Part shown: one piece after another, positions 34,001-40,574 of the stretch
Numbering within the stretch: position 1 is the first letter of the stretch
Layout: the number at the start of each line of letters is the position of its first letter
Assembly (NCBI GenBank): GCA_002340325.1
Contig: DDLV01000162.1
Location: forward strand, 1-40,574
Direction: 5' to 3'
Length of the DNA stretch: 40,574 nt
Source: Glaciecola sp. UBA2563
GTDB taxonomy: Bacteria; Pseudomonadota; Gammaproteobacteria; Enterobacterales; Alteromonadaceae
The notes under the pieces: model-generated
What the model was told of the DNA's origin: nothing
Seen by the model: only the letters and a program-made list of their open reading frames with translations
The model's database searches: none
Program-made: the position numbers and the translations under genes

Positions 34001-34351
34001 GTCTTTATTGGACTGATTATGCTCGCTGGTATCGTCGTTAATAACGCAATTGTATTAATCGATCGCATCAATCAATTACGTGCAAAAGGCATGGATAAAA
34101 CAGATGCCATCATGGAATCTGCAAAATCTAGATTTCGCCCCATCCTGATGACGACTATGACTACCACGCTTGGATTGCTGCCAATGGCAATTGGGTTAGG
34201 TGAAGGCGCTGAAATTAGAACGCCAATGGCGATCACGGTTATTTTTGGTTTGATGTATTCAACGTTGTTAACGTTATTCTTTATCCCAGTGTTATATAGC
34301 GTGTTTGATAGAAAAACGTTTGAAGTGGAGGCTGCGCGTGAACCAGTTTGA
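31055..34351 (+). CDS. RND efflux permease A, pump II
   Basis: Proton-driven permease of the AcrB superfamily, 1098 aa, which is some 50-60 residues longer than usual. The opening IKRPVTIAMFTFAVLLFG is the first membrane helix. The fourth helix has GLLVDNAIVVLENID (Asp410, Asn411), with only one of AcrB's two aspartates. The tenth has VVNNAIVLIDR with Asn where AcrB has its key Lys. RFRPILMTT of the eleventh is kept. The extra length is a hydrophobic insert at about 536-588, between helices six and seven, which may add membrane-associated helices. The gene overlaps permease B by 14 bp, so the two are made together and may form a mixed trimer, as known for MdtB/MdtC. Confidence 0.93.
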   Translation: MSIVDLAIKRPVTIAMFTFAVLLFGMVSLSRLSVNLLPELSYPSLTIRTDYTGAAPGEVEQLISKPIEEAIGVVKGVRRVESISKAGQSDVILEFDWGTDMDFASLEVREKLEVLWLPLDVEKPILLRFNPSLDPIIRLGFGRENDAEQDDSLLFDTNRLKRLRTYADEQIKRRLESVTGVASVNIGGGLENEIQVLVNQQRIGQLNIPMEDIVERLRAENINASGGSVKDGNQEYLVRTLNEFRTLDQMRDMFIVNRDGRNIKLGDIAEVRDAYKERTSVTRFNSTEGVEIAIYKEGDANTVQVAKNVLARLERIKEELPEEYTIDLVYDQSTFISQAINDVRNAGIIGGVLAMIVLYLFLRNIWATLIISISIPVSIIATFNIMLGQGISLNIMSLGGIALAIGLLVDNAIVVLENIDRVKAKSSDVLQAVSKGTKEVSSAIIASTLTTVAVFFPLIFVEGIAGQLFKDQALTVTFALLASLVVALTLIPMLASREERKAGENDEVLGDRFTLTLSSSDGKIGKSFNALRRGVNWIFNAISTLISWIFIGVSSLVIGIVKLGSAGLGLVFKPIAWLFNKCYTLLFKLYNNCLNIVMKMRALTLLLIAGLSLLAFTLIPRLGLELIPSMAQGEFYVEVELATGTQLESTDTAIRSLSEFAQTLPQVERVYSLAGTGTLLNAPPGQGGEHWGKLNVVLKQQFTHQIDAVIAELREHLSTQPGVSAKFGEPALFSFATPLEIEIVGYNLDELSDIGNQMVNRLQQNDRFADIKSNLQEGNPELRIYFDHARLAQLGLDAPSVSRIVATKVGGEVASRFSVNDRKVDIMVRSMDEQRDSSTDIDQLIVNPGGTPAIPLAAVADIERDIGPSQITRIGQQRVVVVSANLAYGSLGDAADEAKAIIQDFNLPIGMVARVTGQNEEMQSSFESLLFALALAVFMVYIVMASQFESLGHPLLILFTVPLAFAGSIYGLFITGSNVSVIVFIGLIMLAGIVVNNAIVLIDRINQLRAKGMDKTDAIMESAKSRFRPILMTTMTTTLGLLPMAIGLGEGAEIRTPMAITVIFGLMYSTLLTLFFIPVLYSVFDRKTFEVEAAREPV

Positions 34352-37300
34352 ATCGTTTAGTTCAGGTCTAGCCAGCTTTGCTCTAAGGCGTCCTGTCACT
34401 ATTGGTATGGTGTTTTTTTCACTATTGATTTTTGGCATTGCCGCTAGTCGTTTATTACCCCTAGAAAAATTCCCCGCAATAGATGTTCCATTTATTGCGG
34501 TGGTCGTTCCATATGGAAATGCATCTCCAGTTGAAATAGAGAAAATGATTACTCGTCCGCTTGAAGAAGCGTTGGCAACTATGTCAGGTATTGAACGCAT
34601 GCGTTCATTTTCGAGAGAAGATCAAGCTGAAATCCAACTGCAATTCAAATGGGAAGAAAATTTAAAAGCGAAAAGCGTCGAGGCAAGAGAAAAAATAGAC
34701 GCAATCAGGAATTCGCTACCCAGTGATGTTGAACGCATTATGGTGTATCGATGGAACACCTCTGATGAAGAAATCTTTGCACTGCGGGTTTCAAGCGACC
34801 GCGATTTATCCAACGCTTACGATTTACTTGAACGCAATCTTAAAATGCCACTCGAGCGCGTCGAAGGGGTTTCTAGGGTTGATCTTTATGGCGTCTTGAA
34901 ACGACAGATCTCAGTGAGGCTAAAACCAGAGCGAATGACTGCCCTACAGGTAAACCCCAATGACCTTGCGAGTATTTTACAAGATTCAAATTTCTCGATG
35001 ACCGCAGGACAGTTTTATGAGCTAAATGAAAAGGTTACCGTCAATCCTGTTGGTGAGTATCGCAGTTTAGAAGATATTGAAAACCTGTTTATCAATAGAA
35101 ACGTGCGACTCAAAGACATAGCGGATATAAAACTAGAATCGCCAGAACGCGCGGAAGGAAGGCATCTGGACCAAACCTATGCCGTGGGATTCAATGTATT
35201 TAGGGAATCAGGTGCAAATCTTGTTGAAACCGCCAATGCAGTTATGCGCGTCATTGATGAGGCAAATGCCAATCCTCAGTTTAATGGTATCAGCCTTTTT
35301 ATCATGACTAATCAAGCAGAATCCGTCACCCAATCACTTGGTGACCTATTGGAAGCTGGGCTAATAGGCGCTCTATTGTCTGTAATGGTGCTATATGCAT
35401 TTTTAAGACAATTTAGAGCGACATTAATTGTTGTTTTGTCCGTCCCATTTTCAATATGTATAACACTGGGATTCATGTATTTTTTCGGCTACACGCTCAA
35501 TATTTTATCAATGATGGGATTGTTACTGGCCGTTGGCATGTTAGTAGACAACTCAGTTGTTGTGACTGAAAGTATCTATCACGAAAAGGAATCAGAGCAA
35601 GATCTTGAGAAGGCAACACTTGGGGGTGTATCCAAAGTCAGCTTGGCAATGATTGCGGGCACTGCGACAACAGCAATCGTGTTCTTGCCCAACATAATCG
35701 GTAAAAAAATAGACGTCACGATTTTTCTAGAGCACGTTGCTATTGCCATATGTATATCGCTATTTGCCTCATTGCTAATTGCTCAAACTTTAATCCCGCT
35801 TCTAAGTACCAAGATTAAGCAAACGTCGCGTAAAGAAAAGACGCCTTCAAGATTTTTAATCTGGTATAAATCTGCGGTAAATTGGACATTGTTTTATCAA
35901 TATCGAGCCATTGTTATTGCCATCTCTATTCTCGTACTGACTGCAGTAGGTTGGAATTTGGTCGAAATCGATGAAGAAAACAATAACGAAAATCGCATTT
36001 GGTTAAACTACAACATTAACGCTAGCTATACCCTAGAGGAAGTTGAGAAAACCGTATCAAGAATGGAAGCTTATCTGTATGAGAATCAAGAAAAGTTTCA
36101 CATTAAACAGGTGTATAGTTATTACACCCCCGGATTTGCTGTGTCCACGATCACTTTAAACAACAACCTGCCCATAAAGCAATCAGAAGTAAAAGAACTG
36201 ATAAAAGAAAACATGCCCGGATTTGCCAGAGCGGAGCCAGATTTTAGATGGAATGATGGCAATGGTGGTGGTGTTCAGATGACACTGTTAGGCGCTTCAT
36301 CAGAAACACTGATGACAATTGCGGATCAAATTATCCCTATCATTGCCAATCCTGAAGGATTAACGGATGTTCGCAAAGACATAGACAATAGACAATTTGA
36401 ACTGCAGGTGCTGCTTGACCGGGACAAGTTATTTCGATTTGGCCTAAACGCCCAACAAGTTTCAAGTATTGTTTCTACAGCGCTACGTGGCAATAATCTT
36501 CGCACATTTCGTAACGACGCCACTGGTGAAATCGATATTCGGTTAATGTTTGATGAAGAATTACAAGCATCGCTAGAAGAATTAAGACGTATAACGCTGA
36601 TCCGCAATCAAGGAACCAATATTACATTAGACATGGTTGCTGATATCCGAGTCATGCCGAGACTTGCGCAAATTAATCGTTTTTATCGGCAAAGTGCATT
36701 GACCATCGGTGCTAATTTAGAAGAAGACGTAACACTGGAAGCAGCCAGAAAAGCGATCGAAGGTGCAATGGAATACATTGAGCTGCCAGAGGGATACAGT
36801 TGGGTACTCGATGGTAGTTTTCGTCGACAAAACGAAGCGCAGAGCATTATGCTGGTCAACATGGTCTTGGCAATTTGCATGATATATGTAGTAATGGCGG
36901 CGCTTTTCGAATCGCTGATTTTACCGACTGCTGTGATCACATCACTTGTATTTTCATTTACTGGTGTTTTTTGGTTATATATTTTTACGGGGACCCCTAT
37001 GACGATAATGGGCATGATTGGGATGCTTATTCTTATGGGGATTGTGGTCAACAACGGGATTGTGCTTGTTGATCGGATAAACCAGCTAATATCGTCGGGC
37101 TTAGTTGTAAAAGATGCCATTCTACAGGCGTGTTCAGATCGCGTCAGGCCCATTTTGATGACGGTATCAACAACTGTGCTAGGTCTTGTGCCACTCGCTA
37201 TAGGAAATACACAGATAGGCGGAGATGGGCCTCCATATTCGCCCATGGCAATTGCCATAATTGGCGGATTAATCTTTTCTACAGCAACGAGTTTATTGTT

Positions 37301-37409
37301 ACTACCAGTCACTTATCTACTGTTGTTAAAGCTTAGAGCAAAAACAAAACTCGCGCTTAAAAATGCTGTTTATTGGAGCAATAGAATTACATTTAATAAA
37401 TTCACCTAA
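34338..37409 (+). CDS. RND efflux permease B, pump II
   Basis: Second permease of the operon, 1023 aa and clearly different in sequence from permease A. It opens LASFALRRPVTIGMVFFSLL. The fourth helix reads AVGMLVDNSVVVTES and the tenth GIVVNNGIVLVDRINQL, so it has the same Asp-Asn and Asn-Asn variants as permease A. The eleventh has DRVRPILMT. The start is GTG 34338 with GGAGG 6 nt upstream, inside the end of permease A; the frame itself extends 11 codons further but without a ribosome-binding site. The strong terminator at 37443-37466 closes the operon. Substrate unknown; no outer-membrane channel gene is present. Confidence 0.93.
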   Translation: MNQFESFSSGLASFALRRPVTIGMVFFSLLIFGIAASRLLPLEKFPAIDVPFIAVVVPYGNASPVEIEKMITRPLEEALATMSGIERMRSFSREDQAEIQLQFKWEENLKAKSVEAREKIDAIRNSLPSDVERIMVYRWNTSDEEIFALRVSSDRDLSNAYDLLERNLKMPLERVEGVSRVDLYGVLKRQISVRLKPERMTALQVNPNDLASILQDSNFSMTAGQFYELNEKVTVNPVGEYRSLEDIENLFINRNVRLKDIADIKLESPERAEGRHLDQTYAVGFNVFRESGANLVETANAVMRVIDEANANPQFNGISLFIMTNQAESVTQSLGDLLEAGLIGALLSVMVLYAFLRQFRATLIVVLSVPFSICITLGFMYFFGYTLNILSMMGLLLAVGMLVDNSVVVTESIYHEKESEQDLEKATLGGVSKVSLAMIAGTATTAIVFLPNIIGKKIDVTIFLEHVAIAICISLFASLLIAQTLIPLLSTKIKQTSRKEKTPSRFLIWYKSAVNWTLFYQYRAIVIAISILVLTAVGWNLVEIDEENNNENRIWLNYNINASYTLEEVEKTVSRMEAYLYENQEKFHIKQVYSYYTPGFAVSTITLNNNLPIKQSEVKELIKENMPGFARAEPDFRWNDGNGGGVQMTLLGASSETLMTIADQIIPIIANPEGLTDVRKDIDNRQFELQVLLDRDKLFRFGLNAQQVSSIVSTALRGNNLRTFRNDATGEIDIRLMFDEELQASLEELRRITLIRNQGTNITLDMVADIRVMPRLAQINRFYRQSALTIGANLEEDVTLEAARKAIEGAMEYIELPEGYSWVLDGSFRRQNEAQSIMLVNMVLAICMIYVVMAALFESLILPTAVITSLVFSFTGVFWLYIFTGTPMTIMGMIGMLILMGIVVNNGIVLVDRINQLISSGLVVKDAILQACSDRVRPILMTVSTTVLGLVPLAIGNTQIGGDGPPYSPMAIAIIGGLIFSTATSLLLLPVTYLLLLKLRAKTKLALKNAVYWSNRITFNKFT

Positions 37410-37437
37410 CAAACCAGCAGCTTCAAACACACAACAT

Positions 37438-37466
37438 AAAAAAACCACCGGCATCGGTGGTTTTTT
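37438..37466. terminator. Bidirectional Rho-independent terminator
   Basis: Perfect stem AACCACCG (37443-37450), loop GCAT, CGGTGGTT (37455-37462), followed by TTTT; on the other strand the run of A before the stem gives a T-run as well. It ends RND operon II (plus) and the dps transcript (minus), whose stop codon is at 37488. Confidence 0.93.
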
Positions 37467-37487
37467 ATACAAGCTCATCTTATTGCC

Positions 37488-37961
37488 TTAATTTAAGTAT
37501 GCTCTAAGCATCCAGACCAGTTTCTCTTGTTGCGATATATAGTCACTCATAAGTGCTGCTGTGCCCTCATCTCCTGCATCTCCAGCTCGTTCTAAAATTT
37601 CACGTTGTGAAATGATAATCTGAGTAAACCCAGCGAGTAGATTTTGCAACGCAGCCTTACCATCGCTGATGTCTTTTGCTTCTTGTATATCACTTATTTC
37701 AATATAATCTGAGAATGCATGCAATGGCACGCCTTCGATTGTCAGAATACGTTCAGCAATCTCATCAACTTTTAGCAATAAATCGTTATAGACCTCTTCA
37801 AATTTTGCATGTAGCTCAAAGAAATCGGTGCCTTTAATATTCCAATGAAAGCCTCTGGCATTCATGTATTGAATTTGATAGCTGCTCAATAATTTATTAA
37901 GAGACGATATTAACTCTGCGCTTTTTTCTATATCCAACCCGATCGTATTTATGTTTTTCAT
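37488..37961 (-). CDS. dps: Dps family ferritin-like DNA-protection protein
   Basis: A 157-aa four-helix protein that assembles as a dodecamer, oxidises and stores iron and protects DNA under stress. Intersubunit ferroxidase residues are visible: His39 and His51 (spacing 12) in RGFHWNIKG...FFELHAKFEE, with Asp66 and Glu70 in KVDEIAERI. The C-terminus is not lysine-rich, and the N-terminus has few Lys residues, so DNA binding by tails as in E. coli Dps is uncertain. AGGAGAG lies 7 nt before the ATG. It is followed by the shared terminator. It sits 2.4 kb from an iron-uptake gene, consistent with an iron/oxidative theme. Confidence 0.95.
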   Translation of the reverse strand: MKNINTIGLDIEKSAELISSLNKLLSSYQIQYMNARGFHWNIKGTDFFELHAKFEEVYNDLLLKVDEIAERILTIEGVPLHAFSDYIEISDIQEAKDISDGKAALQNLLAGFTQIIISQREILERAGDAGDEGTAALMSDYISQQEKLVWMLRAYLN

Positions 37962-38170
37962 GTTTATCTCTCCTATATGTTATGTTGATATTATCGCGCC
38001 AGTTTTGATTCATTTAAAGCGAACAATATAAATCAACTCAATCTATTTTATCTATTAATTTGCAATTCGAACATTAGTTATTGGCGTGAGAAAATCGCTT
38101 AAAAACGTAACACTATAAGAAGCAAAGCCGCAGCATTTCGATTAGATAATCAGATTTGAACTTGGCATTT

Positions 38171-38380
38171 TCAGTAGCAGGAATTTGGGGTAGCGTTAGG
38201 GTTGATCTCACCTTGTAGTTTATCCGGGTCTTGACCCGCTTCAATTAATACTTCTCTGACGTAATTGATGTGATCGAGCGTTTTCTGATATTCGTTACCG
38301 TACTCAAACTTGGTGACGTCTATTGCTTGAGGCATATACGTGAAAGCTATTTTTAAGGCAGTTAACTGATCAGTATTCAT
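38171..38380 (-). CDS. Small protein of 69 aa, unknown function
   Basis: A short soluble protein, probably helical, with no signal peptide or membrane segment. It contains FTYMPQAIDVTKFEYGNEYQ near the start, DHINYVREVLIEAGQDP in the middle and ends with NPNATPNSCY (single Cys68). I do not recognise the family, though the composition and the conserved-looking proline and aromatic residues suggest a real gene. It lies 77 bp after the SGNH hydrolase gene on the same strand and may be the last gene of that unit. Confidence 0.6.
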   Translation of the reverse strand: MNTDQLTALKIAFTYMPQAIDVTKFEYGNEYQKTLDHINYVREVLIEAGQDPDKLQGEINPNATPNSCY

Positions 38381-38457
38381 AGCGCATTTGTTCCATGTAT
38401 ATTTTGAGATTTAATGTGAAATAGCTACGCAATGGACTATAAATTAGCTCATATTCT

Positions 38458-39090
38458 TTACTTTTCAAATATACCTTTGATATGGGGCAAAAGTGCCTCT
38501 GCCCATAGCGGATATTGACTTGCGTTTGGATGCAAAGCATCGTGCATAATATCTTGTTGTATGATGCCATCTTCATCTAAGAACATATCGCCTAAATCAA
38601 GCCAACTGATCGACGCCTGTTCAGCCAACAACTTTAGTTTTTCATTTATCTCATTATTTAATCGCCTGAGCGGGCTAGTTGTCGTCCTGCCTCTCGGCAT
38701 TAAAGCATGTAAAAGAATGTGCGTACCTGGCAATCGTTTTTTAATTAAATCAAGGATGATTTTAATATCGGAGGTTGTTTTAGTGGCCGAGTCTCTTCTG
38801 TGCCCGGTATTATTTGTGCCTATTTTTAAAATTACCAAAACAGGTGCCAAACCATCCAGTTGATGATTTTCAATACGCCAAATAACATCTTCTGTGCAAT
38901 CGCCTGCAAACCCGAGATTGATAGCGCCATAAGGAGCAAAATATTTCGCCCAAACATCTGCACCTTTATCTTCCCAAGATGCAACAATAGAATCACCAAT
39001 AAAAACTAATTGGATCATCTTAGCTCTGTGCTTAATATCCTCAAGCACATTTTGATGCCGCTCAAGATACCAGGCGGGTTTATTGGACAT
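38458..39090 (-). CDS. SGNH/GDSL hydrolase (PAF-acetylhydrolase-like)
   Basis: A 210-aa esterase of the SGNH superfamily. Block I is FIGDSI with nucleophile Ser34; block II has glycine in NLGFAGD (about 59-64); block III GTNN has Asn93; block V is DALHP with catalytic Asp184 and His187. The pattern, including RHQNVLEDIK at the start and the WRIENHQLDG segment, is close to the platelet-activating-factor acetylhydrolase Ib type, whose bacterial substrates are mostly acetyl or carbohydrate esters. No signal peptide is seen, so it should act in the cytoplasm. It begins 15 bp after the SRPBCC-domain gene with a weak ribosome-binding site, suggesting coupled translation. Confidence 0.88.
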   Translation of the reverse strand: MSNKPAWYLERHQNVLEDIKHRAKMIQLVFIGDSIVASWEDKGADVWAKYFAPYGAINLGFAGDCTEDVIWRIENHQLDGLAPVLVILKIGTNNTGHRRDSATKTTSDIKIILDLIKKRLPGTHILLHALMPRGRTTTSPLRRLNNEINEKLKLLAEQASISWLDLGDMFLDEDGIIQQDIMHDALHPNASQYPLWAEALLPHIKGIFEK

Positions 39091-39105
39091 AGCGGTTAGG
39101 TAGAA

Positions 39106-40047
39106 TTATTTGATTGGCAACATAACGTCTGTTACCAGCTCACCAGGGGCAACTTCAGTGGGGTCGTTCAAATAGATTTCTACTGGCTTAACTCTGGTGT
39201 TTGGGAAGAACTCTTTATTGCGCTGCATGGTGTACAACGTGCTCCACGCATTTCCTAGATGTTCATACCTTCCCTCATGTCTAAGGCAAAACATCTTGGC
39301 ATGTGGAAAATCACCCGTCGTGACGTTTTCGGGAAAGTCCGCAGGTAACTCCTTAACAGGGATAGCTGCTGTATATTTACATACTTGTTTCGCCATATCC
39401 ATTTTATGATAGATACAAAAGGGAGCTCCATTCTGCAGGCCTGCTCTTGTTTTAATAAACTCACCAAGCGCTGTAAAATCTCGCGACATTTTAATGCCCA
39501 TCTCTGCAACCGCAGAGTCACTTGTAATGCCAACATATGGTGTTTTATTAAAAACAGTCTCGCCGATAAAATCAAGATTTGAAGATATTGAAGACGTCTC
39601 AATTTGTTCCTTCAACATTGACAAGCCGCGCTTGTAATCCATCCCAATAAAATTTTGAATAGACGTTTTCATCCAGAATAGAAAAAAAGGAAGGCTTGAA
39701 CGCATAATCCAAGTCACATTAACCATTTCTTCTTCATCACTTGGGAGTAGCCTGAACTCAACATCTGCTGTTGACTTCCAAGGGGAAAAAAAGTTGAGTG
39801 AGTAGTCTAAACGTCTACCATCGTTATTAACATCCACCGCTCCCTCGAACTGCATGTTTCCGCTTCCTACACGACGACCGCTCCATTCGTAAAAATGTTT
39901 ATCGTCAGCAACATTTACTGCTGCTTCTGGCTCCATTAGTAACCAAGGTGACCATGAAATCCATTGGTTAAAATCAGTCAGAACAGATTCAACGTGATGC
40001 ATGGGCGCGTTGATTTTTATGGATTTTTCGACATATGTGACTGGCAT
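39106..40047 (-). CDS. SRPBCC-domain protein with C-terminal GyrI-like effector-binding domain
   Basis: A 313-aa two-domain protein. Residues 1-145 look like an SRPBCC (START/polyketide-cyclase) ligand pocket, opening VEKSIKINAPMHHVESVLTD with the WSPW pattern that follows. Residues about 155-313 resemble the GyrI/AraC-type small-molecule-binding domain (LPADFPENVTTGDFPHAKM and the final DPTEVAPGELVTDVMLPI pattern). No DNA-binding part is present, so it is probably a sensor, carrier or hydrolase-like protein. I prefer ATG 40047, where the conserved part begins and AGGA lies upstream; a longer frame begins at 40113 with 22 additional residues. First gene of a likely unit with the SGNH hydrolase. 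Confidence 0.78.
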   Translation of the reverse strand: MPVTYVEKSIKINAPMHHVESVLTDFNQWISWSPWLLMEPEAAVNVADDKHFYEWSGRRVGSGNMQFEGAVDVNNDGRRLDYSLNFFSPWKSTADVEFRLLPSDEEEMVNVTWIMRSSLPFFLFWMKTSIQNFIGMDYKRGLSMLKEQIETSSISSNLDFIGETVFNKTPYVGITSDSAVAEMGIKMSRDFTALGEFIKTRAGLQNGAPFCIYHKMDMAKQVCKYTAAIPVKELPADFPENVTTGDFPHAKMFCLRHEGRYEHLGNAWSTLYTMQRNKEFFPNTRVKPVEIYLNDPTEVAPGELVTDVMLPIK

Positions 40048-40282
40048 TATCCATCCTGCAACAAGTTGTAGTGTGTATTGGTTAATATAACTCTCGGTTA
40101 TTCTCTTATGCAACTTTATTTAAGTTCGTTTTACCTTCATATTTTTAAACAACACATAGTTCTCCAGTGTTTTTTCTTATAAAACAGTATATTAAGTGCG
40201 CACTCTGCATCATTGAAGCACTATAACCCTTAAATATATCTACTATAACTATCATGGGGATACTCATGACAAGCTTTCAAAT

Positions 40283-40301
40283 GAGAATGAATATTACTTG
40301 C
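40283..40301 (+). promoter_or_regulatory. Fur-box-like site overlapping a promoter
   Basis: GAGAATGAATATTACTTGC matches the 19-bp Fur consensus in 12 of 19 positions and overlaps a TTGCAT (-35, 40298-40303) placed 18 nt from TTATAT (-10, 40322-40327). The gene that follows encodes an iron-binding protein, so iron-dependent repression is a reasonable inference. Confidence 0.6.
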
Positions 40302-40356
40302 ATTAATATGAGAGGACTCTATTATATACCACATGATTTTTCCTGGAGTTTATTAC

Positions 40357-40574
40357 ATGTTTTATAAACGTTCTTTGTTGATGATATTGAGCGTCCTTTT
40401 TATTGTTAGTCAAGCACAAGCAGACGAAGAATTGAACCTCTATTCATCTCGTCATTACGATACGGATGAACGCCTTTATTCTGATTTTGAAACTGCTACT
40501 GGCATTAAAATCAACCGAATTGAAGACAGTGCTGATGCATTGATCGCAAGAATAAAAGCTGAAGGTAAAAATAG
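40357..40574 (+). CDS. Periplasmic Fe(III) ABC-transporter binding protein (partial, N-terminus)
   Basis: Seventy-two codons before the window ends. A signal peptide (basic start MFYKR, hydrophobic core to about 18, likely cut after SQAQA at residue 22) is followed by LNLYSSRHYDTDERLYSDFE, the typical beginning of the FbpA/FutA class of ferric-iron binding proteins (including the Y-S-S-R-H-Y-D motif). Then come a TGIKINRIED segment and the DALIARIKAEG stretch. TGGAG lies 8 nt before the ATG. It delivers iron to an inner-membrane importer whose genes should lie beyond the right edge. A Fur-box-like site and promoter lie upstream, and the 243-bp gap before the gene holds nothing else recognised. 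Confidence 0.85.
   Translation, partial: MFYKRSLLMILSVLFIVSQAQADEELNLYSSRHYDTDERLYSDFETATGIKINRIEDSADALIARIKAEGKN

Noticed and set aside
36683..37312. 209-aa open frame antisense to RND permease B
   Set aside because: A shadow of a well-supported RND gene; no ribosome-binding site and composition unlike a real protein.

Overview
The window looks like chromosomal DNA of a marine gammaproteobacterium, most likely of the Alteromonadales/Alteromonadaceae type. This is inferred from moderately low GC, the bioA / bioBFCD arrangement, a class II DAHP synthase, a glrK-qseG-glrR two-component operon, several RND pumps, and many intergenic palindromic repeats. I recognised no rRNA, tRNA, CRISPR array, transposase or prophage gene. 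Coding is dense; the last gene runs off the right edge and a repeat runs off the left edge.

Layout. 1-1260: a palindromic repeat, an HU-type DNA-binding protein and a secreted CIA30-domain protein (both minus). 1479-4627: an Atm1-type ABC exporter (plus), convergent with class II DAHP synthase (minus). 4735-6970: a minus-strand cluster of LMW protein tyrosine phosphatase, btuC and btuD (vitamin B12 import; no btuF seen). 7244-12570: the biotin locus, with bioB-bioF-bioC-bioD as a tightly overlapping minus operon and bioA divergent on plus. 12706-14670: a methyl-accepting chemotaxis protein. 14829-18246: glrK-qseG-glrR (minus). Upstream of glrK lies a 350-bp non-coding stretch with a sigma54-like promoter and a Rho-independent terminator, in the place where E. 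coli carries the sRNA GlmY. 18680-19090: a small membrane protein, divergent from asnS. 19275-21446: asnS and an SDR oxidoreductase, followed by a 123-bp MITE-like element. 21676-26045: RND pump I (membrane fusion protein plus permease) behind a 32-bp palindromic operator. 26534-29653: cheB, a 60-aa small protein, a TauE/SafE-family permease and a VOC protein. 29974-37409: RND pump II, a lipoprotein fusion protein followed by two different permeases, closed by a strong terminator. 37488-40047: dps, a 69-aa small protein, an SGNH hydrolase and an SRPBCC/GyrI-like protein (all minus). 40357-end: the start of a periplasmic iron-binding protein behind a Fur-box-like site.

How it fits together. 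Three themes dominate: cofactor supply (B12 uptake, biotin synthesis), envelope sensing and export (GlrKR, two RND systems, Atm1-type exporter), and iron/oxidative stress (Dps, Fe-binding protein). The two most interesting non-coding signals are (1) the putative GlrR/sigma54-controlled sRNA upstream of glrK and (2) a dispersed family of 165-200-bp imperfect palindromes. Their arms differ from copy to copy, but a short core containing GGATGT motifs is shared (7035-7217, 26147-26345, 29010-29174, and a truncated copy at 1-60). All similarity statements come from reading the sequence; no database search was run.
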